From positions 3,534,001-3,598,000 of the forward strand of contig JAHCVI010000003.1 in the NCBI GenBank assembly GCA_019096155.1: a stretch of 64,000 bases of DNA. The letters run 5' to 3'. The stretch comes from Staphylotrichum longicolle. Its lineage: Eukaryota; Ascomycota; Sordariomycetes; Sordariales; Chaetomiaceae. The notes beneath the pieces were generated by a model. The model was given only the letters and a program-made list of their open reading frames with translations. It was not told where the DNA came from and did no database searches. How positions within the stretch are numbered: position 1 is the first letter of the stretch; every line of letters begins with the position of its first letter. The position numbers were made by a program, and so were the translations under genes. Shown here in pieces: positions 11,636 to 21,878 of this stretch.

Positions 11636-13495
11636 ATTCCCCTTAAAGTTCGGCTTTTGAGCAAGATTTTAGACACGGAATCGTCTTTTTTTTTCACGTC
11701 AGTTGCGAGGAAAAGAGAAATACCCCTACGGCTGGATATACCCCTGGCGCAAAATACCCCGGTAGTTGCTCTTTTGCATTTGGTCGGTTGCCCGTTGCTT
11801 TTTCTTCTCTCTCTCTCCGCTTTTATCGTTTTTCGCTCTTTCTCTCGTCTTTCGAAGTCTCGTTTCTTCCATTTTCCATTTTCTCTCTTTTTCTCTCTTT
11901 TTCTCCGGGTTTTCGCCAGTCAATCTCCGTTTTTAGCAACACAACACAGACATGATAATGGAGATGATCACCTCGCTCTTTGCTTGCTTGGCTTGCTTCA
12001 GAAGAGGAGGCTGGTGGGTGTAGGCCCCTTCTTCTCTTTATACGTTCGTTCGCTGTTTTTTGATGAGAAAAGAAAAATGATGCGATGCCTGCGTTTTTGT
12101 CTGTTTGTCCTGATGTGGTCATGACTTTTGACTTGGCTTGGCTTGGCTTAGCTTGATATGTCGGGGGCTGTGGGTGTGGCCGTGTGGGTGTGGGTGTGGG
12201 TGTTGGTGAGGATGTTGGTGTGAGTGAGGGTGAAGGTGAAGGTGACCGTGACGGTGAAATGAGGGTGAGGGTGAGGGTGTGGTGATGAAGCAAGCAGGCA
12301 GGAAGGCAGGCAGGCAGGCAGGCAGCAATTCGATCGATCGTTTTTCGCGTTTCGAACAAACCAGACCATCGGCCGACCGACCAACCAAATCGAGCAATCA
12401 AAAGTTTTTGTTTCTCCCTCTGAAAATGCGGATCACAGGATAGGATGATGAGACACAAAAGTGTGGGTGGGGTGTGTGTGAACTGGAGTGGGATGGTTGG
12501 GGGTGAAATGGGACGCTCACTTCAACCTGTCGTTGCTGATACTTTTTCCCCCCTTGCCTCGTCGTGTCGGGTTGCGTTGTGTCACTCTAACTTTATCTTC
12601 TGCGAAGTGGTGTTTTGTCTCGGTTGCCATGCCTCCGGGAGGACGAGGGAAACCTGTTGTTGGGCAGTAGGGGCTGAAACTTAGGTGAAAGGGAGTCATG
12701 GCGAGGAACGAGGCATGGTTTGGAATATTCTATTCTTGCGCTGGTGGATGCTGCTGATGGTAGCGGGGGGGGGTTTCTCATTCAAGAACAGGGTTGGGGT
12801 GGTTGATCGGGGGGGCACAACAGAGCGTGCTGGGTCTGAATCGGGTTGAGGTATTCCTATTCTGTCATAACTCTGGCGCCCGTTTTGCTTGGAATGGGAG
12901 GGCGAGAGAGGAGAGGAGATGGTGAGAATAGTAGACTGCTTGAGGAGGCGTGAGTCTGTTGTGTTGGTGAACAGGCTGGTGGTGCGTCGGAATGGGTATG
13001 GGAATGGTGAGATGGTACTTCCATGCATATGATATTTGCGTGTATTAGACTGGGAAAGGAAACACGAAATACGACAGATACCCTGCGTGGTATGAGAGTC
13101 CGCCGGTGCCAGTGCTGTGACATCGAGATGTCTGAGGTGGCTCGCCCACTCAGGACACGATCGTCTGCTCGTCAAGTCAAGGGTTTTGAGCAAGATGTCA
13201 GATTGGAGGTCAATTCATATTTCCTTGGGTATTCGAAACTTTGGCACTCGGACTGCCATATCCTCTCTCAAACTGCCACTGTCACAGGCCAGCACCGACC
13301 TTACCCGGTGCTGGACTCAATTCCCAAGCCGAATGTGCGAAACAAAACAACACCAGCGCAATCCCGGCGGCGCTCCCAGAAATCAGCCCTCCCCAAGGTA
13401 TCCGAAGCCCCTACCTACCCCAACAACCAGAGCAATCTCCCTCCCCTCCCGCCCGCCCGCCCGCCGCCTTCTTTTTGTCCAGCCACCCCACCCTT
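11636..13495. other. Convergent spacer with pyrimidine tracts and microsatellites
   Basis: This 1.86 kb region lies between the KH gene stop and the GCP2 stop. It opens with C/T-rich tracts (about 11690-11930) that probably belong to the KH 3' UTR, then holds the microsatellite cassette at about 12130-12340. Long open frames on the minus strand here are only repeat translation (S, P, T, H). No gene is seen. Confidence 0.6.
12131..12340. repeat. Chain of different short tandem repeats
   Basis: Consecutive simple repeats on the plus strand: TTGGC units (about 12132-12151), a G-rich GGGTGT run (12163-12210), GGTGAA and GGGTGA runs (12210-12285), GGCA units (about 12295-12324), then GATC units (about 12332-12340). 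The G-rich part has several GGG runs separated by three bases. Confidence 0.85.
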
Positions 13496-16400
13496 CTAAA
13501 CAACCCCATCCTCCTCGCTCCTCAACCCGGCATACTCGGTCCCCTGATTCGCCGTACTCAGCCTCGCACACAAACTCAACAGTACCACCGTCTCGGTTGC
13601 GGCGTAGTGGTTCAGCGCGTCCAGCAGGATCTGCAGGTGCCGGCTGAAGTTGGTCTCCCACTTGCGCATCACGTCAAACAGCTCCGCGATGCGCGCGTCG
13701 CCGCCGCCGCCGCCGCCGCCAGCTCCAGTGGTCCCGCCGTCGGCTGGTTGTTGGTGCAGGGCCGACGAGTTGGGGTCCTGTTGCTGCTGTTGCGCTGCTG
13801 GGATGTTGGGGTGGGATTTCTGGGTGCGGATGGTCTGGAAGTGGCGCCACTGGTCGGGCGTCATGTTGGGTGGTTTGGTGGTGCCGGAGAGGTCCGGGTC
13901 GGCCTTTTCGAGCTCGCGCGAGAGCCAGTTGGTGTAGGTTGCGAAGACGGTGCAGGTTTGCATTAGTTTGGAGTGGATCTGTGAGTTGGGGTGGTTAGTC
14001 CGGGGGTGAAGAGGGAGGAAAGGAGGCGAGGGGGAGTGCGACGTACCCTCAACAGCTTGCTGTTGGTTAGCATGCACTCCTTCAGGCAAGTGTCGAGGAA
14101 GTCCACATGGTCTTGCATCAGCTCGTCGACGGTACGCGTGACGCCCGTGGTTGAGCCGTTGGGTGTGCCGTCCTGACCGCCGACGCCCTCCTTGCCGCGC
14201 AGACGCGCCATCAGGCTCTGCCAGTTTGGCTCGATGACCTCTGCGGTGCAAAAGTACAGCAGCTGCTGGACAAAGACGAGCATGCGAGCGCGCAGGGTCC
14301 ACACACGGCGCTTCCAGATTTCGAGATTGCGCGCTGAGGACTTGTATGACCATACAAACCCGCTGGTGTGCGTCTGCCAGGTCGTCGACAGCTGCGACTC
14401 TAGGTAACGAAGGGAGAGCAAGTATCGGAACAGCGCCTGGTAGCGCCAGACGGTTTTCCGGCTGATGACGAGAGAGACGGGAAAGGGTACGGCGTAGTCA
14501 AGCTGCAGCGAGGTAAAACCATTCGCATTCTTGTCGCTCTCCAGCGGCTGGTTGCTCGACAGGGGTTGGAGCGTCTCGCCCTGCTCGATGCCGGTAATGT
14601 TGACGACGCGCTGGAGAGATTTCGTAAGAGTGATTTCGTTCATCTCGACCTTGACATCTTCCTTGAACGGGTCCAGTGATACCACGCTGCCCGGCTGGCG
14701 CAGGACGAGGTCGAGCAGCGACTGTAGTTTGCCGGTGTTGACAGACTTGACGGGCTTCCGTAGCTCGGACGTACCCAGCTCGAGAAAGTAGGAGAAATAG
14801 TCTGAAGGATCCAGGAAGAAGTAGTGCTTCAGCGACTGTAGCCTCGCTGGGAGCGCGTGGGACGTCAGGAGCAGTCGCATCAATGACTCGTTTGCGTGAG
14901 CGTAGGCGTTGTTGACATTGTCGAGGAAGCGGTTGTCGTCGAAGGACGTCGGCACGTCCTTGACCTGCAGACTGACATCGACCCCTCCGCATTCCCTAAC
15001 GACATTGAGGTACTTGCCAGCCAGCAAGACCTTATCCTTGACCCCCTCAAGTTGGGGCGGGACATCGTGGTCCCTGATGGTGTATCGGCGCTCCCAGTAC
15101 TCGTCAGTGTAGTCCTGCTCCAACCTCTCCCGGCGGATGCTCCGCTGCTCTTTGATCAGGAACTCGGAATGCGGGTCGTTGATGGCTCCGTGGTGCAGCC
15201 ACTCGTTCAGCATGGTCATGTACGGCCGGCTCGCGTCTCGGAGCAGCGAGGTGAGTAGGGCGCGGGCGGCAGGGTCTCCCGACATGGACTCTAGCCGCTT
15301 GGTGATGACCCCTAGCACCACTCCGCCCTTGCATATCTTCTTCCCCGTCATGTTCCCCGGCACGAGCTCGCCGCCTTCCCTCAGCTGCTCCAGGATATGA
15401 TCAAAGTCGTCGTTGCTGTCGCTTGATTCGTCCGTCTCGTCATCCAGCAGGGCATTCCGTTTTAGGAACTCGTGGGCTAAAGCATAGAGCTGGGCCATCA
15501 TGTGGCTGGTGGATAGCACATGCACGTTGAGCACGTGAAGCGTAAAGGAGTCGTCGCTGAGAAATTGTGTCTCGAGCTGGGCCACCATGACCAGATACTC
15601 CTGCAGCAGCTTTCGTATTGACGCGCACAGGGCGTGGTTGACAGAGCCAAACTCGTCCCGGCTTTGCACATCGACAAAGGTCTCGAGGGCGGTGTAGTGG
15701 GAGGCCATGCGCAGCATCGACTGGGTGAGGTCCTGCAGGCTGGGGTCCAGCCCCGGCAAGATGCGCCATTGAGGACCAGACAGGCGGTCGCGTTCCTCGA
15801 AGGGGTTGTACCCCTTTGCGAAGCGGATGTACTGTCCCTCAAAGCCCATGAACACGAACAGCAGGTCCTCAATAATGACGGCCTCCTGCGCCTCGAGGGA
15901 CAGTTCATGCAGGGGTTTTGGTTGCAGAGTCTGGGGTGCGGCGGAGGCGAGCGGGGGGATCGAGATGCGACATGCTAAGGGGGCCGTCGTGTGCGGTAGC
16001 AGCGTTGCTTCGGGCTCCCATGGGGCCGGGAGAGGTTTATCTTGACGTCGCTGGTTTTAGCATGGTCGTCTTCATGGGTTCATGGGGCAATGGGCATGGG
16101 GCATGGGGCATGGAAGGGAGGGGTTGGCCATACCCGGGACGGGGGTCTCTTGCCGGGCCTCCCTTGGCCTCGACTCCGGGGCGCGCTGCTTGGGGGCGTC
16201 GGGGTTCCTGGTCTTCTCGGGGGCTGCGGTACGGCGCGGCGGGCTTCTCGTGCGGGAGATGAAGGTTTCGCGGGTGGTCACCTGGGCCTTCTCGGTGCGG
16301 CGTTCCTCGAAGGAGCTGCTGGTCGAGCGCGGGTTCGGGTGGCCCGAGGTGGAGCGCTTATGTTGGGTCGAGTCGGTGGCATAGCGGCTGCTGGAGGTCT

Positions 16401-16587
16401 TTTGGTCTGACGGCCTGCTGGGGTCGGTCCTGAAGCTGCCGTGGGCGTGGGAGTGACCATCGGCCATGCGAGGCCGTGACGAGGCAGAACCAGAACCCCC
16501 CGAGCCCGCTGAGCCCCGGTCGCCCAGGCCCGCAACGCCGCTGCTTCTCTTTTCCGCATACGTTGGCGGTCTCGGGCCCGAAGACAT
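13496..16587 (-). CDS. GCP2: Gamma-tubulin complex component 2 (Spc97 family)
   Basis: Core subunit of the gamma-tubulin small complex that nucleates microtubules at spindle pole bodies. Minus-strand exons 16134-16587, 14047-16040 and 13496-13978 give 976 residues. Residues 1-150 are Ser/Arg/Pro-rich and disordered. The GCP core begins with EAVIIEDLLFVFMGFEGQYI, a hallmark of GCP2, and continues through the helical GRIP1/GRIP2 region (YFFLDPSDYFSYFLELG; WRYQALFRYLLSLRYLE). Near the C-terminus a species-type insert carries a short Gln run (about 877) and a Gly run, encoded by GCC/GCT repeats. The intron 1 acceptor was set at 16041 because the upstream CAG at 16051 shifts the frame into an immediate stop. 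It shares a 544-base promoter region with PUP2. Confidence 0.93.
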
Positions 16588-17131
16588 TGTGGCGGTCGCG
16601 CTGGCGATTCACATTGGCCGAGTGCAGCCCTGGTTGTCGTCGGGGGGCTTGTGCCGCGATGCGCTGAAGGAGTGAAGGCAGCCTCTAAAAGGTCCACTGG
16701 AGCTGGCAGTTGACAGCGCCAAGTCGCGGGAGCACCAAGCCCAAAGAGCGCGACTTGCAGCAGCAACGCGATCGTTGACGCTGTGCCTGTTTGGGACTAG
16801 CGTGGCTGGTCGAGAGTGTGGGGTGCCCAGGTGTCCAGGAAGGTACCTGTGTGCAAGTACCGACAGGGGGTGTGCCAGGTCAGCCCGTTGGCCGCCTGGC
16901 GGGCGGTGGAGAGCTTCGTAGCCCTCCGTGCCTGGAGCTTCAGCTGCCAATTCAGGCCCGCCTCAACACCACCACAGCGACCGCACCTCAGATCTGCCCG
17001 TCAACCACCAACCACCAACCACCCCGCGACATTCCCCCTTCTGCCGTTTTCAACCACAAATCTGCCACAGCGCGTGCCTGGATTCTTCTTGAGATACCCC
17101 AACCGAGCGTCCACCTCACAACACCGCCAAG
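16588..17131. promoter_or_regulatory. Divergent promoter region GCP2 / PUP2
   Basis: 544 bases separate the GCP2 and PUP2 start codons, so both promoters lie here. The PUP2 side (about 16970-17130) is rich in CCACC/CAACC and CT, as is usual for leaders in these fungi. No specific proteasome control element was recognised with confidence. Confidence 0.6.
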
Positions 17132-18175
17132 ATGTTTATGGCAAGATCGGAATATGGTGAGTGTCCTTGGAGCTGTCGTGCTTCGCATGGCAGTGCACCC
17201 GACACACGCTCAAGCTAACACCTACATCTAGACCGGGGCATCAAGTAGGTTCCCACTCGACGAGACTCTCTTCCCTTTTGCCCCAGACCCCTCCCGGCAC
17301 AATGCGCCAAGGAACAGTCACCCTCGAAACCAAACCGAGCCTTCCACCCCTCAGCGAGCTAACGCAGTCACCACCTCCTCTGCAGCACCTTCTCCCCCGA
17401 AGGCCGTCTCTTCCAAGTCGAGTACTCCCTCGAAGCCATCAAGCTCGGCAGCACAGCCATCGGCGTGGCCACGTCAGAAGGCGTGATCCTGGGCGTCGAG
17501 AAGCGCGTGACCTCGACCCTCCTCGAGACCTCGTCCGTCGAAAAGATCGTCGAGATCGACCGGCACATCGGCTGCGCCATGTCCGGCCTGCAGGCCGACG
17601 CGCGGTCCATGGTCGAGCACGCCCGCGTCGAGTGCCAGTCGCACGCCTTCAACTATAACGAGCAGCTGCGCGTCGAGAGCTGCACCCAGGCCATCTGCGA
17701 CCTGGCCCTGCGCTTCGGCGAGTCCGCCGACGGCGAGGAGAGCATCATGAGCCGGCCCTTTGGCGTCGCCCTGCTGATCGCCGGCTACGACGAGGACGGC
17801 CCCTCGCTCTACCACGCCGAGCCGTCGGGGACGTTTTACCGCTACGACGCCAAGGCCATTGGCAGCGGGAGCGAGGGCGCGCAGGCGGAGCTGCAGAACG
17901 AGTATCACAAAGTGCGTCTATTTTTTTTCTTTTTTTCTCCTGAAACTTTCAATTTATAAAACGCCGCTGTGCTGACTATTTGCGCTCTTCTGTCTCTCTA
18001 GTCCCTCACCATCGCCGATGCCGAGACGCTCGTGCTCAAGACGCTCAAGCAGGTCATGGAGGAGAAGCTCGACGCAAAGAACGTGCAACTGGCCAGCGTC
18101 ACCAGGGACCGCGGCTTCAGAATATACACGGACGAGGAGATGGCTGCCGTGGTTGAGAGGCTGCCAGCGAATTAG
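17132..18175 (+). CDS. PUP2: 20S proteasome subunit alpha-5
   Basis: Structural alpha-ring subunit of the 20S proteasome core. Exons 17132-17156, 17232-17244, 17386-17911 and 18002-18175 give 245 residues, the usual length. The exons join into DRGINTFSPEGRLFQVEYSL, the proteasome alpha signature, followed by AIKLGSTAIGVATSEGVIL and the acidic loop GESADGEESIMSRPFGVALL typical of alpha-5. Being an alpha subunit it lacks a catalytic threonine. The second exon is only 13 bases; its phases (2+9+2) and flanking ctag / gtaggt signals fit exactly, and it encodes the start of the signature. Assignment is firm. Confidence 0.96.
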
Positions 18176-18576
18176 AAGTCGCCCAATTCGAGAAGCCGGC
18201 ATTGGTGGAGGGAACGGGTCAAAGTGAATGAAGAGAAATGGCAAGAGCTTCATGACGCGACACTCTCCAGGGCCGACATAACAACATAAAGTGAACGGTG
18301 CTGGGCGATAGACAAATGACGATCAACAATGCTGTAATTTCTAGCTTTCCCAACTCCATCACTCCTCCGTCTGGCCTTTTTATCTTCCTATCCTTGCCCA
18401 CGCCAACAGAAAACCGGTCAAAGGGGAATCTCGAAGGAATCATCCGACCACACATACAGTACATTACACCCCAGACAACACACCCTTATTACTGAAATCT
18501 TCTTCCCCCCCCAACAACCCCCCGACAGCCAAACAGAAAGAACATTTCCTCCTCATCCCGCCCCAACATTTCCTCC
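18176..18576. other. Convergent spacer PUP2 / Zn2Cys6 gene
   Basis: 400 bases between two convergent stop codons, moderately AT-rich in the middle, ending in the 24-base tandem duplication that overlaps the regulator's stop codon. No coding potential is seen. Confidence 0.6.
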
Positions 18577-18594
18577 TCATCCCGCCCCAACATT
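18541..18594. repeat. 24-base tandem duplication spanning the regulator stop codon
   Basis: Two perfect 24-base copies (18541-18564 and 18565-18588) followed by six bases of a third. Each copy contains the same in-frame TGA on the minus strand. Confidence 0.93.
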
Positions 18595-21500
18595 CCCACC
18601 TCCCCCTCCCGCATCCCCTCCACCTCCATCATCATCCCCATCAATCTCCAACGCGTCCAGATCCCGCTCCACACTGAGCAGCCCCAGCGCGTAGTGCGTC
18701 TGCTCGCTCTTGGCCAGCACCAGCCGGCTCTCGCCCTGCTGCGCCTCGAGCTCCTGGATGCGCCGGTCGATGCGCCGCGGCCGGTTCCACGCCGCGTCCG
18801 GGAACAGGGGGCCCAGCTCGGGCGGGCTGTAGTAGGGGGGCCCGCGCCCGAGCTCCGCCGCCTTGTTCCACCCGGACTCGCACCCGTCGGCGATCTGCCG
18901 CGCCGACTGCCACCCCGTCAGCCGCGCAATGTCGCGCAGCCGGCGGATCAGCCAGTGCCGCTGTTGGAGGTCTTGGACCTGTTGCGCGGGGGCTTTTTAG
19001 TACGTTGAGGAAAATGAGGGAGGGGGGTGTTGATGGGGTTTTGAAGGGGGGGAGGAAGCGGAGAAGGGGGCTTTGGATGCTTACCTGAACACCGGCCACA
19101 AACAGTGGGAAGCAGCTCTCGATAAACGCCGAGCCGACCAGCGTGCTGATGGCCGCCACATGCCTGGTATCCTCGTGCAGACCGGCAGCGATCCGGGCGA
19201 TCTCGGCCGCCCACCGGCCCGTCTGGTGCGCGGCCATGCCCGCCGCAATCACCGCGACGGGCGGCATGGACGGGTGCGCTCTGTGCAGGACAATCAGGCC
19301 CATGTAGTAGTTCATCCAGATGCCCGCGATGCTGTACGTGCGGTACGTCAGCGCGGGTCCAAACGGCGTCATGTCGGGCCGCGCAAACTCCGGGCCGAGT
19401 GGCTCAAAGTCTGGTCCAAGGCGTGCCCGGAACAGATCGAACGCCTGCCGTATCTGCTCCCACTCCTGCAGCGCCTTGGCGGTGGAGACGTCAAAATCAA
19501 TGTCTTCCGAGTCGTTGGACGGGGACCGTTCCTCCTGGGGCGGGCTGAAGCCCCTGGGGATTGTGACGCGGCCCGAGGTGGGCATGAGGCCTGGGAACAT
19601 GGGAGGGGACTGGCCCCGACCCATGCCCGGGCCCGGCCCCGGGCCCTGTCCGCGCCCTTGAGCGGGACTAGGGCCGCCACCAGGGCCGGAACCCGGACTT
19701 TGGCCTGGTCCTTGTGCCTTCCTTGCCCTCCGTTTGCGGGCGAGGTCTCGGGATGCAAAGTTGGCCAGCCGCCCCAGCAAGAGCATGAGGTAGTCAAATG
19801 TGCCATAGCTGGCGACTTGGTCAGTACTCCAATGCTCTTTCGAGTATTTATCTGAGTCGCACTCACATCGAGTCAATCTTCCCGAACGAGCCCCGGGGCG
19901 CACATTGAGTCCATTGTTGATATTCCATCCTGTCGCCGGTCAGCAAGAATACGGGGGCAAACGACTGGGCAGAATTCCACTCACAGTGGTCGAGTGCCAC
20001 CGAGGAAACTCTGATAAACATCCATCTTACAATACCACCAATACAGATCGCGCAGCTGGTCATACGTCTCGACATCGCGCTCCGTGAGATGTGACGGCCG
20101 GGGCGAGTCGCCAACAACGTGACCCTGGCCCTGATCATAGTCGACTCTTTGGCCTGTGAGCAGGAAGATCAGCTCGGTGTCAACCGCCCCAGAGTCTAGG
20201 CTAAGATCCCCATGGGAAGCGAAGCAGTTCTCGTTGCACTGGTGACCCCGGATCTCTGCCTCCCTCTGCCTTTGTTTGTAGGCAAGCACATCCCTCGTCA
20301 TTCGACCAAAGGGGATATCGCGGATGACGGCACGAGCACCCCACATGTGCTTGCACCACTTGTCGTGATCTGAATTCCAGACCTCATAAAAGCCGAGCAG
20401 GAGCGTGGCTGCCAGGGTTGCTGGCTGGGTGCGCCGGTGGGGGCTCTGGTAATTCTTTGCGATCCTCCTCAAGCTCAGGTGGTAGTGCTTCATGGCCGCC
20501 GTGGGAACCGCCCCCTGGAGCTTGCACTTTTGCAAGCTACCCAACGCGAGCATCGCCTGCATCAGCGCGGGATGGTTGAAGGCCATGATGGGAAAGGTGT
20601 CTAAGACAACATTTAGTACAACTCGATTTCACGTTGTTCTGGGGTGAGAACGAACATGTCCATATGTGTTGACGCTGTTTGGGCACGGGCTGGCCTGAGA
20701 ACATGGGTGTGGGATCGAAGGGGTGTCTCTCGTACAATGACATGCTCTGACCGGTGACGTTGACGAAGTACCAGAATACAGCCGCAGTTTGCGGGTCGTT
20801 CAGGGGTGAACTGGCTGAAGACGGCGTGTACGTTTCCAACATGTTGTCATTGCCAAAGCCTGCAAAAGATCTGATGTGCACTCCGTACACGTCGTGGTGG
20901 GGTTCGAGTCGTCTTGCTACCTGGATGCCGAGGTCGTTGGACTCGAGGTGAGCCAGATGAGAATCAGGCACTGCATCGTCGTCCGACTCGCCGATGGATG
21001 CTTCGTCGTCTGACTGCCAGTAACCTTCGTTGGCAACAAGGGGTTGTTGCAGATGTGACATTACATCGCCGCTCACAGGGGAAGTCAGAAACTGGTCTGC
21101 GCTCGGCAGTGGCCCATGACGCCCAGGAAATGGGCGACACGTCTGACACGGCTGAAGCTTGTTGTTGGAACGCCTGCGCTGTTGCTGCAGGGTCATCAAA
21201 GAAATCCTCATGTGCTGAGGTGTCCCCATGCACAGAGGGGACGACGGGGATCGGGAAAGGGACTGCCCTCGGGGCCCAAGAATGGAGGACTTGGGAGCTG
21301 ATGCGTCGGGCTGAAGCCGGGCACTACGGCATCGAAGGACCGCCATAGCCTTGCGCGAAGGGGGAGGTCCAGTCCCCGAAAAGTCGATCGATGGCGGCTT
21401 GGGGGCAATAATGGCAAGTGGGCCTTGTGATGATGCGGCCGTGGTTTGCGCCGCCGAGATTTGAGCGTTCAAGAGCGCTTCCTGAACTTGTCGGTGATAG

Positions 21501-21878
21501 ACAGGGTGTCCATAGAGGTGACCTGAGGGAAACGATCCCAGCGGCTCTTTGAAAGTGAGCCGCTGGCTGTATCCCTCGCAGTCCCGTTTGGATTTGATGC
21601 AGTTGTTGCAGATCGGCTTTCCTTCGTCACACTTGATACGGCGCCTCCGGCACGCTAGAAGATGCAGCGTCAACAAAACGGGTCCAAACGGTGATGCCTA
21701 CACAGGGGATACGGGATCACTCACTCAGGCATCCAGTCTTTGTCCTTTTCCTCACCGCCGCTTTCCTTGGCGGCTGTGACGGTTGGTCTCCCTTGCCACC
21801 AGACGGCGACGATGGAGACGGCAAGGGCTGTGACTCTTGGGGAGAGCCTGAGTTTGGCGGCGACTCAACTGATTCCAT
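18577..21878 (-). CDS. Zn2Cys6 fungal transcription factor
   Basis: Predicted nuclear DNA-binding regulator. Minus-strand exons 21725-21878, 20656-21654, 19985-20600, 19867-19929, 19085-19808 and 18577-18978 give 985 residues. The binuclear zinc cluster is C50-x2-C53-x6-C60-x6-C67-x2-C70-x6-C77, split by intron 1 between Leu51 and Cys53, with a basic stretch (RKAAVRKRTK) just before it. The middle region starting QHIWTYTFPIMAFNHPALMQ matches the fungal-specific regulatory domain of the Fungal_trans_2 type. A Gly/Pro-rich linker (GPGPGPGMGRGQ) lies in the fifth exon. The C-terminus is Asp/Gly-rich. No biosynthetic genes adjoin it, so its targets cannot be guessed. Intron 2 has a donor gttcgt and a perfect ACTAA branch site. 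Confidence 0.9.

Noticed and set aside
11823..12458. 211-codon minus-strand frame rich in Ser, Pro, Thr and His
   Set aside because: It is a translation of the microsatellite cassette.
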